From NCBI RefSeq assembly GCF_000935025.1, contig NZ_CP010836.1, positions 1,488,001-1,552,000 of the forward strand: 64,000 nucleotides of DNA, in the 5' to 3' direction. Positions within the stretch are counted from its first letter, which is position 1. Each line of letters starts with the position of its first letter. This DNA is from Sphingomonas hengshuiensis (GTDB taxonomy: Bacteria > Pseudomonadota > Alphaproteobacteria > Sphingomonadales > Sphingomonadaceae). The translations under genes and the position numbers were made by a program. Below are positions 35,841-44,960 of the stretch, piece after piece. Below the pieces are notes generated by a model. It made no database searches. It was not told the origin of the DNA and saw only the letters and a program-made list of their open reading frames with translations.

Positions 35841-37045
35841 AGCGTGCCTTTCTCGGCGATTCGCAGGAGGGTCAGCGCGGAGAGCGCGGCGCGTTCGGGC
35901 AGGCTTTCGGGGATCAGAAATTCCTCCACGGAATGAATGGCGCCGCCGCGGGCGCCCATGGTGTCGACCACGGGCACGCCGCACGCGGCGATGTTGTTGC
36001 CGTCGCATACCCCGCCGGTCGCTCGCCACGACACCGGGATGCCGAGATCGGCGCCGACGCTGCGGACGAGTTCGAAAAGCCGCGCGGCGCCGGCGTCGAT
36101 CGGCTTGGGCGGGCGATTGAAGCTGCCATGCACCGTGACGCGCACGTCACGGTCGGCGGCGACTGCTGCGGCTGCCGCATCGAGCGCGGCCTGCGCGGCG
36201 GCAATGGCATCCGCATCGTGCGGGCGGAAATTGATGCGGAGCACGGCCATGTCGGGGACGACATTGTTCGGCCCGCCGCCATCGATCCGCGCGGGGTTCA
36301 CCGACAGCCCCGGCGTCTTCGCCGCCGCCAGCCGCACCGCGAGATCCGCGGCGGCGACCAGCGCGTTGCGCCCCTCGTCGGGGTTGCGCCCGGCATGCGC
36401 GCTGCGGCCCTGCACGACGAGCGAGAAATTGCCGGTGCCGCCCCGCGCGCCCGCCAGCGTCCCGTCGGGAAGCGCGGGCTCATAGGTCAGCGCCGCGATC
36501 TTGCCGCGCGCGACACGCTCGATCAGCGCGCGCGACGAGAGCGAGCCGGTCTCCTCGTCGGAGTTGATCAGCACCGTATAGCCGATCCGGCCCGCCAGCG
36601 GGCTCGCCTCGACTGCACGGAGGGCCGCCAGCATCAGCGCGAGCCCGCCCTTCATATCCGCCGCGCCGGGGGCGTTCAGCGTCCCGTCGGGCAGCCAGCG
36701 GCCCTGCTGGAACGGATGATCGGCTCCGTACACCGTGTCCATGTGCCCGGTGAGCAGGAGTTGTACCGGCGCCTCCGGGCGCACCGCCAGATGCAGGTGG
36801 CGGCCATGGCCGATCGGTTCGGCCAGGCCATCGGCAGCGACGGCATCGACGGGTTCCGGCTCGATCAGCGCGACTGCGCCGGGCAGGACGGCGAAGGCAT
36901 CGGCCAACAGATCGGCCATCGCCGCCAGCCCGGCCAGGTTGCGCGTGCCGCTGTTCACGGCGACCCATGCCTCGGTCTGGGCAAGGATCGGCGCATCGGC
37001 AATGCGATCAATCGCCGCGCGTTCGATGGGGGACAGAGCGGTCAT
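35837..37045 (-). CDS. M20 family metallohydrolase in the ast operon
   Basis: The 402-residue protein has the M20 di-zinc ligands in LTGHMDTVYG, GAADMKGG and SDEETGS, and the dimerisation-domain motif GRSAHAGRNPDEGRNA. M20 members deacylate or cleave small amides and peptides. It is the first gene of the astA-astB operon with a four-base overlap. A plausible role is removal of an acyl group from an arginine-pathway intermediate, possibly standing in for the missing AstE (which belongs to a different family). That role is inferred only from context. Confidence 0.85.
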   Translation of the reverse strand: MTALSPIERAAIDRIADAPILAQTEAWVAVNSGTRNLAGLAAMADLLADAFAVLPGAVALIEPEPVDAVAADGLAEPIGHGRHLHLAVRPEAPVQLLLTGHMDTVYGADHPFQQGRWLPDGTLNAPGAADMKGGLALMLAALRAVEASPLAGRIGYTVLINSDEETGSLSSRALIERVARGKIAALTYEPALPDGTLAGARGGTGNFSLVVQGRSAHAGRNPDEGRNALVAAADLAVRLAAAKTPGLSVNPARIDGGGPNNVVPDMAVLRINFRPHDADAIAAAQAALDAAAAAVAADRDVRVTVHGSFNRPPKPIDAGAARLFELVRSVGADLGIPVSWRATGGVCDGNNIAACGVPVVDTMGARGGAIHSVEEFLIPESLPERAALSALTLLRIAEKGTL

Positions 37046-37198
37046 CGGGACGTGGTAGCGCGGATAAGCCGGGGGGTGAACACCCGGCGCCCTTATCGGG
37101 CGTTGTGCGCGGCATAACCTGCGGGATTGGGGCAGACTGGGGCTTTTGGAGCGGAGTCAGGAAGTGCCCACTAGCGGACTTCGGCGTGGGCGGGCATT

Positions 37199-37450
37199 GT
37201 GCGACTGATGATCTCGCGAACTAAACTCATGCTGGCCCTTGCGGGCGCGGTGTTCGTTGCTGCCTGCGTCTATGTCGGTTACGCAAATGAGCTGCTGAAA
37301 GGTGTCGTTTCGCCTTGGAACCGCGTCACCTTGCTTTGTGGCTTTCTCTTGGGCGCCGGAGCTGTTTCGTGGTGGATCATGGCTCTCGACCTACGACAAA
37401 AGATGAAGCGGATTAAGCGTGCAAGGGCCGCGCGAGGGGAAGGTCGCTAA
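37199..37450 (+). CDS. Small hypothetical membrane protein with atypical composition
   Basis: The 83-residue reading from GTG 37199 (or an 80-residue version from ATG 37208) has two membrane segments (about residues 9-28 and 42-63) and a strongly basic tail (RQKMKRIKRARAARGEGR), which should stay in the cytosol. The coding region is less GC-rich than its neighbours. I do not recognise a family. The preceding 153 bases (37046-37198) show no clear feature. Confidence 0.5.
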   Translation: MRLMISRTKLMLALAGAVFVAACVYVGYANELLKGVVSPWNRVTLLCGFLLGAGAVSWWIMALDLRQKMKRIKRARAARGEGR

Positions 37451-37509
37451 CCAACCCGTCTCCGACATTCGGTCCCGCGAGAGAAGCCCCCGCTCCCAGC
37501 TTCACACCC

Positions 37510-38397
37510 CTAAAAATCGATGACCAAAGCCGCGCGGCTCGTGGTGTCGGTCATCTCGCGGCCAATCGGCGGGCGGCTTTCATACTGCATCGTATAGGAA
37601 AATTGCGCCGACAGCGGGCCGATCAGCCGTGCCTGGAGCGCCGATTTGGACGACACGGTGCTGTTCGCATCCTGCACATAGGCGGAGGCGTTCTGCGTCA
37701 CGGTGATCCCGCGCGACAGCTTCCAGTTGAAATCGACCGATCCGCGCGCGGCGAGATTATTCTCATTCTCCGAATCGATGAACCGCGTCAGCCGATATGC
37801 GGGCCCCAATTCCAGGTCGAGCTTCACGTCCTTGTTCTTGATCGCGCTGTAGCCGGCGCCGGACGAGATCGACACGCGATCGGTAAAGCCCGAGAACCGG
37901 TCGCTTTCATATTGCGCCGCGCCGTACAGATAGGCGCGGTCGTCGAATTTCCAGTTGGGCTCATAGGCGGCGAGATAGCGTTCGCGCGTCACCACGCCGA
38001 GGCTCTCCTGGTAATCCGCCTGGAGCCGCAGCTTGTGCCGCCATGCCAGCGCCTCGCGCCGGATCTCGATATTGGTCGAGAATCCGGTATTTTCGGTATT
38101 GCCGCTGGTGAGATAGGCGGCCAATTCGGCGCGGCCCTTTACGAGATCGAAGAAATCGGCCTCGCGGAGCTTGCGCTGCGTTTTCGCCAGCCGCTCCATC
38201 CGCCAGTCGGTCGCCAGCTTGGCGACCAGATCGGCGCTTTCCGGCGCCGCGCTGCGCGCATATTTGACGATGACCGCGACGTCGCTCTCGCTGCCCGAGT
38301 CCATCGCCGCCTCCAGCATCGCCTTCAGCGTCGGCGGGATCGTGGGGTCCTCCGCATTGGCGAGCAGGAGGGGCAGGGCGATCAATAGGGCGCGCAT
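37510..38397 (-). CDS. DUF481 family outer membrane protein
   Basis: The 295-residue protein has a signal peptide (MRALLIALPLLLANAE). A helical N-terminal region of about 80 residues follows, then a beta-rich DUF481 domain with alternating amphipathic strands (AELAAYLTSGNTENTGFSTN, HKLRLQADYQES, GAAQYESDRFSGFTDR) ending in a C-terminal Phe. The family (YdiY-like, salt-stress induced in some bacteria) forms outer membrane barrels of unknown function. Start ATG 38397. Confidence 0.8.
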   Translation of the reverse strand: MRALLIALPLLLANAEDPTIPPTLKAMLEAAMDSGSESDVAVIVKYARSAAPESADLVAKLATDWRMERLAKTQRKLREADFFDLVKGRAELAAYLTSGNTENTGFSTNIEIRREALAWRHKLRLQADYQESLGVVTRERYLAAYEPNWKFDDRAYLYGAAQYESDRFSGFTDRVSISSGAGYSAIKNKDVKLDLELGPAYRLTRFIDSENENNLAARGSVDFNWKLSRGITVTQNASAYVQDANSTVSSKSALQARLIGPLSAQFSYTMQYESRPPIGREMTDTTSRAALVIDF

Positions 38398-38440
38398 AAG
38401 CCGAGCGTTACGCAGCGGAATCGGGCAGGATAAGGGCGGA

Positions 38441-38920
38441 TCAGACGAGATGATCCGCAAAGACGTCGAGCAGTTGCCGGTACAGCGCGCGCTTGAACGG
38501 GACGATCAGCTCGGGAAGCGCGCGCGGCTCGACCCAGCGCCAGGCGCGGAACTCGGGTTCGGCGGTGGCGATGTTCACGTCGGCATCCTGCCCTGCAAAG
38601 TCGAACAGGAACCAGCGCTGGCGCTGGCCGCGCCATTTGCCCTTCCACACCTTACCGACCAGATCGTCCGGAAGGTCGTACCACAGCTCTTCGGGCGCCT
38701 CTGCGACAAGGGTGACGAGGCGGCGTTCGACGCCGGTCTCCTCCCATAGCTCGCGATAGGCGGCCTCGAGCGGGTCTTCGCCGGGATCGATCCCGCCCTG
38801 CGGCATCTGCCACGCCTCCAGCGTCGAATCGAGCCGCTGGCCGACGAACACGCGGCCCTCGCGGTTACGGAGCATGACCCCGGCACAGGGGCGGTACGGA
38901 AGCGAGGCGATGTCGGTCAT
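38441..38920 (-). CDS. rppH: RNA pyrophosphohydrolase
   Basis: The 159-residue Nudix protein has the complete box GGIDPGEDPLEAAYRELWEE followed by TGV (residues about 42-64), and the RppH context FVGQRLDSTLEAWQMPQGG and LPDDLVGKVWKGKWRGQRQRW. It removes pyrophosphate from the 5' end of triphosphorylated mRNAs, triggering RNase E decay. The start is at 38920, 53 bases from the divergent deacetylase gene. Confidence 0.94.
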   Translation of the reverse strand: MTDIASLPYRPCAGVMLRNREGRVFVGQRLDSTLEAWQMPQGGIDPGEDPLEAAYRELWEETGVERRLVTLVAEAPEELWYDLPDDLVGKVWKGKWRGQRQRWFLFDFAGQDADVNIATAEPEFRAWRWVEPRALPELIVPFKRALYRQLLDVFADHLV

Positions 38921-38973
38921 GCGGACCCTATGCCCCTCCCGCAGCGGCAGGGAAATGCCTATGTTGGCGGTGC

Positions 38974-39888
38974 ATGATCGCGGTCGTCCACCATCCCGCC
39001 TATGTCGCGCCCGCCCCGGCGCGCAGCCAATATCAGTGGAACAAGAACGGGCTGGTCCGCGACCTTCTCCTGGAGCTGGGCGGCGCGCTGACATGGCACG
39101 AGCCCGAGGCGATGCCGCGCGACTGGCTGGAGGCGGTGCACGACCCCGAGTACGTGGCGGAAGTGACCGAGGCGCGGGTGCCGCCGCACAAGGAACGGCG
39201 GATCGGGTTTCCCGTGACGGCGGCGGTGGCGCGGCGCGCGGCGATGGTGCCCGGCGGGACCTATCTCGCGGCGCGGCTGGCGCTCGAACTGGGGTTCGCG
39301 GCGAATACCGCGGGGGGCAGCCACCACGCGCTGGCCGATACCGGCGCGGGGTTCTGCGTGTTCAACGATCTGGCGGTGGCGGCGGTGCGGCTGACCGAAG
39401 AGGGCACAGCGCGGCGGGTGCTGATCGTCGATTGCGACGTGCATCAGGGCGACGGCACCGCCGCGCTGACCGCCGGGCGGGCGGACATCGCGACCTATTC
39501 GATCCATGCCGAGAAGAATTTCCCGGTGCGCAAGGCGCGCTCGACTGTCGATGTCGCGCTGGCTGACGGCACCGGCGATGCGGAGTATCTGGAGACGCTT
39601 GCCGACACGCTCGTCCCGTTGCTGGACGGGTTCGCGCCCGATCTGGTGCTGTATCAGGCCGGAGTCGATCCGCTCGCCGGGGATCGGCTGGGGCGGCTGG
39701 GGCTCAGCCATGACGGGCTGGTCGCGCGGGATCGCTGGATCGGCGGGCAAATGGCTGCGCGCGGCGTGCCCTTGGCCAGTGCGCTGGGCGGCGGTTATGG
39801 CATCGACGCGCTGGAGGTTTCGCGCCGCCATGTCGCGTCGATCCTTGCGCTTGGCGAAGCAACGGCAAAGCAACCGTTGCAGCGATAG
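38974..39888 (+). CDS. Histone deacetylase (HDAC/AcuC/AphA) family protein
   Basis: The 304-residue zinc deacetylase has the tandem active-site histidines in GGSHHALAD (about residues 113-121), zinc ligands in VDCDVHQGDGT (about 151-161) and YQAGVDPLAGD, and the C-terminal GGGYG. Bacterial members deacetylate acetyl-CoA synthetase, polyamines or other acetyl-amines; the substrate is open. It lies 79 bases upstream of korA without a sign of coupling. Confidence 0.9.
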   Translation: MIAVVHHPAYVAPAPARSQYQWNKNGLVRDLLLELGGALTWHEPEAMPRDWLEAVHDPEYVAEVTEARVPPHKERRIGFPVTAAVARRAAMVPGGTYLAARLALELGFAANTAGGSHHALADTGAGFCVFNDLAVAAVRLTEEGTARRVLIVDCDVHQGDGTAALTAGRADIATYSIHAEKNFPVRKARSTVDVALADGTGDAEYLETLADTLVPLLDGFAPDLVLYQAGVDPLAGDRLGRLGLSHDGLVARDRWIGGQMAARGVPLASALGGGYGIDALEVSRRHVASILALGEATAKQPLQR

Positions 39889-39967
39889 GGGGATTTTCTA
39901 CCTTGGGTCCGGCGAACACCGGGCGTAGACCCGCGCCAACGATTGATTGATTGCAGGAATCCCGGCC

Positions 39968-41911
39968 ATGGCAACTGCCGCGCATCAGGTCACGCCCGCA
40001 GAGGCATCGGCCCAACCTTCGCCAGAGGCGATCGTCGTCCGCTTCGCCGGCGATTCCGGGGACGGGATGCAGTTGACCGGGGGGCAGTTCACGCTGTCGA
40101 CGGCGCTGGCGGGCAACGACCTGGCGACCTTCCCTGACTTTCCCGCCGAGATCCGCGCGCCGCAGGGGACCTTGTTCGGCGTCTCCGCCTTCCAGATCAA
40201 TTTCGGTTCGACCGATATCGAGACTGCGGGCGACCAGCCCGACGTGCTCGTCGCGATGAACCCGGCGGCGCTCAAGACCAATGTCGAGGCGCTCAAGCCC
40301 GGTGGGCTGATCATCGCCGACGAAGGCGAGTTCGGGAAGCGCAACCTCGACAAGGCGAAGTACGCCGCCAATCCGCTCGACGACGGCAGCCTGGGCAAGT
40401 GGCAGCTGCTCCGGCTCAACATCTCGCAGCTTACCGTCGATGCGGTGAAGCCGTTCGGGCTGGGCAACAAGGATGCGCTCCGCTGCAAGAACATGTGGAC
40501 GCTGGGGCTGGCGCTGTGGATGTTCGACCGTGATCGCCAGCCGATCGTCGACTGGCTGAAGGCCAAGTTCGCGAAGAAGCCCGAACTGGCCGATGCCAAT
40601 ATCGCGGCGCTGAACGCGGGGCACGCCTATGGCGAGACCGCCGAGCTGGGCGCGATGGGGATTTCGCAGCGCCACGTCTCCGCTGTGCCCGCCGAGGCGG
40701 GGCTGTACCGCACCGTCACGGGGGCGGACTCGATCTCGCTGGGGCTGGTCGCGGGGGCACAGTTGGCGGGGCTGAAGATGTTCTTCGGCGGCTATCCGAT
40801 CACCCCGGCCTCGGCGATCCTGCACAATCTGTCGCGCTTCAAGGAATATGGGGTCACGACCTTCCAGGCCGAGGACGAGATTGCCGCGATCGCATCGGCG
40901 ATCGGCGCGTCTTATGCCGGGTCGCTCGGGGTCACCTCCTCCTCCGGCCCCGGCATCGCGCTGAAGGGCGAGGCGATGGGGCTGGCGATCATGACCGAGC
41001 TGCCGCTGGTGATCGTCAACTCGCAGCGTGGCGGCCCCTCCACCGGGCTGCCGACCAAGACCGAGCAGTCGGACCTCTACCAGGCAGTCTATGGCCGCAA
41101 CGGCGACGCGCCGATGCCGGTGATCGCCGCGCGCTCCGCCGCCGATTGCTTCGACGTGGCGATCGAGGCGGTGCGGATCGCGGTCCAGTATATGACGCCG
41201 GTGATGATCCTGACCGACGGCTATATCGCCAATGCCGCCGAGCCGTGGAAGGTGCCCGACATGAGCACCTACACGCCGTTTCCGGTCGAGTTCCACACCG
41301 AGCTTCCGGCCGAGGGCGAGAAATTCCTGCCCTATGCCCGCGACGAGAAGCTCAAGCGGCCCTGGGTCAAGCCGGGCACGCCCGGCCTGCTCCACCGCAT
41401 CGGCGGGATCGAGAAGGCGCAAGGGACCGGCAACCTCGATTATTCGCCCGCCAACCACCAGGCGATGACCGATATTCGCCGCGACAAAGTGGCGAACATC
41501 GCCATAGCGGACCAGATCGTCGAGTGCGGTAACGATCGCGGCAAGCTGGTCGTGGTCGGCTGGGGATCGACCTATGGCCCGATCGCGACCGCCGTGCGCC
41601 GCGCGCGGGCAAGGGGGCTCGACGTGGCGCATGTCCATATCCGCCACATCTGGCCGATGCCGGAGAATTTAGGCTCACTGTTAAAGGGTTATGAGCATAT
41701 CCTCGTTCCCGAAATGAACACCGGCCAGCTCAAGACGGTGCTGCGCGACCAGTATCTCGTCGATGCCAAGCCGCTCAACAAGGTGTCGGGCCAGCCCTTC
41801 ACCATCGCCGAAATCGAAGCCGCGATCGTCCGCCATCTGGGCGGTGCGGGGGCCGAGGACCTCGGCGCGGACGCAACGCAACTGCCCAGCCTGGAGGCTG
41901 TGAATCCTTAA
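39968..41911 (+). CDS. korA: 2-oxoacid:ferredoxin oxidoreductase, alpha (fused gamma-alpha) subunit
   Basis: The 647-residue protein joins the gamma domain (RFAGDSGDGMQLTGGQFTL, about residues 25-43) to the alpha domain (FFGGYPITPASAILHNLSR, and the TSSSGPGIALKGEAMGLAI block). With KorB it decarboxylates a 2-oxoacid, most likely 2-oxoglutarate, to the acyl-CoA and reduces ferredoxin. I choose the ATG at 39968 with AGGA ten bases upstream. The 136-base gap to korB is filled by a palindromic repeat. Confidence 0.92.
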   Translation: MATAAHQVTPAEASAQPSPEAIVVRFAGDSGDGMQLTGGQFTLSTALAGNDLATFPDFPAEIRAPQGTLFGVSAFQINFGSTDIETAGDQPDVLVAMNPAALKTNVEALKPGGLIIADEGEFGKRNLDKAKYAANPLDDGSLGKWQLLRLNISQLTVDAVKPFGLGNKDALRCKNMWTLGLALWMFDRDRQPIVDWLKAKFAKKPELADANIAALNAGHAYGETAELGAMGISQRHVSAVPAEAGLYRTVTGADSISLGLVAGAQLAGLKMFFGGYPITPASAILHNLSRFKEYGVTTFQAEDEIAAIASAIGASYAGSLGVTSSSGPGIALKGEAMGLAIMTELPLVIVNSQRGGPSTGLPTKTEQSDLYQAVYGRNGDAPMPVIAARSAADCFDVAIEAVRIAVQYMTPVMILTDGYIANAAEPWKVPDMSTYTPFPVEFHTELPAEGEKFLPYARDEKLKRPWVKPGTPGLLHRIGGIEKAQGTGNLDYSPANHQAMTDIRRDKVANIAIADQIVECGNDRGKLVVVGWGSTYGPIATAVRRARARGLDVAHVHIRHIWPMPENLGSLLKGYEHILVPEMNTGQLKTVLRDQYLVDAKPLNKVSGQPFTIAEIEAAIVRHLGGAGAEDLGADATQLPSLEAVNP

Positions 41912-41913
41912 CT

Positions 41914-42029
41914 CCCTCTCCCCTTGTGGGAGAGGGAAGGGGCCCGCCGCGAAGCGGTGGGAAGGGTGAGGGGGAATTGGCCCCCATGTCCGTCCCCCTC
42001 ACCCTTCCCTCTCCCACAAGGGGAGAGGG
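41914..42029. repeat. Palindromic repeat between korA and korB
   Basis: Perfect 28-bp arms (41914-41941 and 42002-42029) of CCCTCTCCCCTTGTGGGAGA type enclose further inverted segments, including GGGTGAGGGGGA/TCCCCCTCACCC. It belongs to the same general class of CTCCCC-rich sphingomonad repeats as the elements in and before valS, but I do not see the same cloverleaf loops. It separates two genes that encode one complex. Confidence 0.85.
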
Positions 42030-42047
42030 GCAGAAGGTAAGAACCCG

Positions 42048-43076
42048 ATGAACGAACTCACCACCATCCGCCCCAGCACCCCCAAGGACTGGGAAACCGA
42101 TCAGGAAGTCCGCTGGTGCCCCGGTTGCGGCGACTATGCGATCCTGAAGGCTATGCAGCGCACGATGCCCGAGATCGGCGGCACGCCCGAGAATACGGTG
42201 TTCGTCAGCGGCATCGGCTGTTCGTCGCGCTTTCCGTACTACATGGAAACCTATGGCTTCCACACCATCCATGGCCGCGCGCCGGCGGTGGCGACGGGGG
42301 TGAAACTCGCCAATCCGGAACTCGACGTGTGGATCATCACCGGCGACGGCGACGCGCTGTCGATCGGTGGCAACCACACGATGCACCTGTTGCGGCGGAA
42401 CCTGAACTGCCAGATGCTGCTGTTCAACAACGAGATTTACGGGCTGACCAAGGGCCAGTACTCGCCGACCAGCCGCGAGGGGACGCGCAGCCCCTCGACG
42501 CCGTTCGGGTCGGTCGATCACCCGGCCAAGCCGTGCGCGTTCGCGCTGGGTTCGGGCGGGCGCTTCGTCGCGCGTGGGATCGACATCCACAAGAACCTGC
42601 CGAGCGTGCTCAAGGCCGCGCACGCGCATCAGGGCGCGGCGTTCGTCGAGATTTTCCAGAACTGCATCGTCTATAACGACGAGGTGTTCGAACCCTTCAC
42701 CGCCAAGCCCAATGCGGTCGCGAACCAGATGTGGGTCGAGCATGGCAAGCCGTTGCTCTTCGCGGGCGGCACCAAGGGGCTGGCGCTGGATATCGAGCGG
42801 CTGGCGCTGAAGGTGGTCGACGTCGTGGACGGCGATGTTTCGGGCGTGCTGGTGCATGACGTGACCAACCGGACGATCGCGCATCTGCTGGTGGAGATGC
42901 CGTTCGGGCCGTTCCCGATGGCGCTGGGCGTGCTGTATGACGATCCGGCGCCGACGTTCGAAAGCGCGGTGGTCGCGCAGAACAAGGCGGTCAGCGAGGG
43001 CAAGACGCCGGACCTGCAAAAGCTGGTCGCGACGGGGCAGACCTGGATGGTGGACAAGCAGCCGCATTCGATGTGA
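42048..43076 (+). CDS. korB: 2-oxoacid:ferredoxin oxidoreductase, beta subunit
   Basis: The 342-residue thiamine-diphosphate subunit has WCPGCGDYAIL (residues 23-33, iron-sulfur and cofactor region) and the TPP motif from GDGDALSIGGNH (about 104) to LLFNNEIYGLT (about 126). QYSPTSREGTRSPSTPFG and GARFVARG-type segments follow the family. It pairs with KorA upstream. Immediately after its stop comes the left terminal repeat of the GxxExxY cassette. Confidence 0.93.
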   Translation: MNELTTIRPSTPKDWETDQEVRWCPGCGDYAILKAMQRTMPEIGGTPENTVFVSGIGCSSRFPYYMETYGFHTIHGRAPAVATGVKLANPELDVWIITGDGDALSIGGNHTMHLLRRNLNCQMLLFNNEIYGLTKGQYSPTSREGTRSPSTPFGSVDHPAKPCAFALGSGGRFVARGIDIHKNLPSVLKAAHAHQGAAFVEIFQNCIVYNDEVFEPFTAKPNAVANQMWVEHGKPLLFAGGTKGLALDIERLALKVVDVVDGDVSGVLVHDVTNRTIAHLLVEMPFGPFPMALGVLYDDPAPTFESAVVAQNKAVSEGKTPDLQKLVATGQTWMVDKQPHSM

Positions 43077-43100
43077 GGTTTGGCGAAGAAGAAGAGATTT

Positions 43101-43569
43101 TTCGCGCAAAGACGCAAAGGCGCAAAGAGGAGGGGCATTGACCCGCGACGTGGAAGCCCTTGCGCGCATTGCAGTCGATTGCGGCTTCAAGCTTCACGAG
43201 GCGCTAGGCCCCGGGCTTCTCGAATCGGTTTACGAAGCCTGTATGGCGCACAGTCTTGCGGCGCGAGGATTGGCAGTAGATCGGCAGAAGCCGATCCCGA
43301 TCCTGTTCGATGGCGTCACCTTGCAGGAAGGGTTTCGAGTCGATTTGCTGGTCGAAGGGCGGCTGCTGATCGAACTCAAATCGACGGAAGCGCACGCGCC
43401 GGTTCATGCCAAGCAGCTCCTGACCTATCTGCGTCTGATGAATCTGCCGCTTGGACTGCTAATGAATTTCGGCGCGCCGACCTTCAAACAGGGTGTGCGG
43501 CGGCTTGCCAACAACTACAGGCCTGCCGAATGACCCGCACCTCTTTGCGCCTTTGCGTCTTTGCGCGAA
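43101..43569. mobile_element. GxxExxY gene cassette bounded by perfect 30-bp inverted repeats
   Basis: The repeats at 43101-43130 and 43540-43569 are exact inverse copies built from TTCGCGCAAAGACGC and AAAGGCGCAAAG units. A looser match extends outward (GAAGAAG on both sides, with a run of T). Between them is a single 131-codon gene. Empty relatives lie at 2256-2527. No target duplication or transposase is visible, so mobility is inferred from the arrangement. Confidence 0.7.
43138..43533 (+). CDS. GxxExxY protein (PD-(D/E)XK nuclease superfamily)
   Basis: The 131-residue protein has the name-giving motif in ALGPGLLESVYEAC (about residues 23-36). The nuclease-fold core is FRVDLLVEGRLLIELKS (about 68-84), with Asp and Glu-x-Lys as in PD-(D/E)XK enzymes. 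HAKQLLTYLRLMNLPLGLLMNFG is strongly conserved in the family. The start is a TTG at 43138 with GGAGG five bases upstream. Function and target are not established. It lies inside the inverted-repeat cassette between korB and the photolyase gene. Confidence 0.9.
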   Translation: MTRDVEALARIAVDCGFKLHEALGPGLLESVYEACMAHSLAARGLAVDRQKPIPILFDGVTLQEGFRVDLLVEGRLLIELKSTEAHAPVHAKQLLTYLRLMNLPLGLLMNFGAPTFKQGVRRLANNYRPAE

Positions 43570-43587
43570 CCAAAAACTTCTTCTGAG

Positions 43588-44952
43588 ATGGAATCGCCAC
43601 CCACCCTGCTCTGGTTCCGCCGCGACCTCCGTCTCTCCTATCAGGCGGCGCTGGTCGCTGCCGTCGGCGAGGGGCCGGTGGTGCCGGTGTATGTGCTGGA
43701 CGACGAGACGCCCAAGCACCGCCGCATGGGTGCTGCGTCGCGATGGTGGTTGCACCATAGCCTGACCCGCCTCGACGCCGCGCTGCGTGAAAAGGGGTCG
43801 CGGCTGATCCTGCGGCGGGGGCGGGCGGACGCGGTGCTGGCGGAGCTGGCGGCGGAGACCGGCGCGCGGCGTGTCCATGCCATTCGCCACTATGAGCCCT
43901 GGTGGCGCAATGCTGAGCGCGCCGTGGCGAAGCGGATCGAGCTGGTGTGCCATGACGGGAATTACCTCGCGCCGCCCGGAAGCGTGACGACGGGCGGGGG
44001 CACGCCGTACAAGATCTTCACGCCCTTCTGGCGCGCGTTGCGCGAGCGCATGCCGCCTGCGGTGCCCGTTGCCGCTCCCGACGCGATCCCGGGCCCTGCG
44101 CAGTGGCCGCAGTCGGATGCGCTTGCCGATTGGAACCTGCTGCCGACCCGCCCGAACTGGGCAAGCGGGTTCGACGACTGGACTCCGGGCGAGGGCGGGG
44201 CGCGGGAACGGGTCGCCGCGTTCGTCGACCACGCCTCTCGCTATGACGAGCAGCGCAACCTGCCGTCGATCGAGGGCAGCTCGCGCCTGTCGCCGCATCT
44301 GCACTTCGGCGAAGTGTCGCCCGCGACCGTCTGGCACTGCGTCGCCGACGCCGGCGGGTCGGTCGAGACCTTTCTCGGCGAGCTGGGGTGGCGGGACTAT
44401 GCGCAGAACGTCATCCTGCAATTTCCGGACTATGCCGCACGCAACGCCCGCGACCGGTTCGACGCGCTGCCGTGGCGATCGAGCCCGAGCGAGCTCAAGG
44501 CGTGGCAGCAGGGCCGCACCGGCTACCCGATCGTCGATGCCGGGATGCGCCAGCTCTGGGCGACCGGGTGGATGCACAATCGCGTGCGGATGATCGCCGC
44601 GAGCTTCCTGATCAAGCATCTGCTGATCGACTGGCGCGAGGGCGAGCGCTGGTTCTGGGACACGCTGGTCGATGCCGATTACGGATCGAACGCCGTCAAC
44701 TGGCAGTGGACGAGCGGGACGGGGATCGATTCGAACCTGTTCGTGCGGATCATGGCGCCGCTGAGCCAGTCGGAGAAATTCGACGCCGCGGGCTATATCC
44801 GGCGCTGGGTGCCCGAGCTTGCCGGGCTGTCCGACACGGCGATCCACGATCCCGACGCCGCCGGGTGCCGTCCGCGCGGCTATCCCGCCAAGATCATCGG
44901 CCACCGTGAGGCACGCGAGCGCGCGCTGGCTGCCGTACGCTCGATCGGCTGA
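43588..44952 (+). CDS. phrB: Deoxyribodipyrimidine photolyase (CPD class I)
   Basis: The 454-residue flavoenzyme repairs UV-induced cyclobutane dimers with light. It starts LLWFRRDLRLSYQAALVAA and has the FAD-binding blocks SRLSPHLHFGEVSPATVW (about residues 231-248), GYPIVDAGMRQLWATGWMHNRVRM and DWREGERWFWDTLVDAD...NWQWTSGTG. The ATG at 43588 follows directly on the right terminal repeat of the GxxExxY cassette, so its original leader has been replaced and no Shine-Dalgarno is evident. Its stop abuts a truncated cyclopropane synthase remnant. Confidence 0.94.
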   Translation: MESPPTLLWFRRDLRLSYQAALVAAVGEGPVVPVYVLDDETPKHRRMGAASRWWLHHSLTRLDAALREKGSRLILRRGRADAVLAELAAETGARRVHAIRHYEPWWRNAERAVAKRIELVCHDGNYLAPPGSVTTGGGTPYKIFTPFWRALRERMPPAVPVAAPDAIPGPAQWPQSDALADWNLLPTRPNWASGFDDWTPGEGGARERVAAFVDHASRYDEQRNLPSIEGSSRLSPHLHFGEVSPATVWHCVADAGGSVETFLGELGWRDYAQNVILQFPDYAARNARDRFDALPWRSSPSELKAWQQGRTGYPIVDAGMRQLWATGWMHNRVRMIAASFLIKHLLIDWREGERWFWDTLVDADYGSNAVNWQWTSGTGIDSNLFVRIMAPLSQSEKFDAAGYIRRWVPELAGLSDTAIHDPDAAGCRPRGYPAKIIGHREARERALAAVRSIG

Positions 44953-44960
44953 CCACCGCG

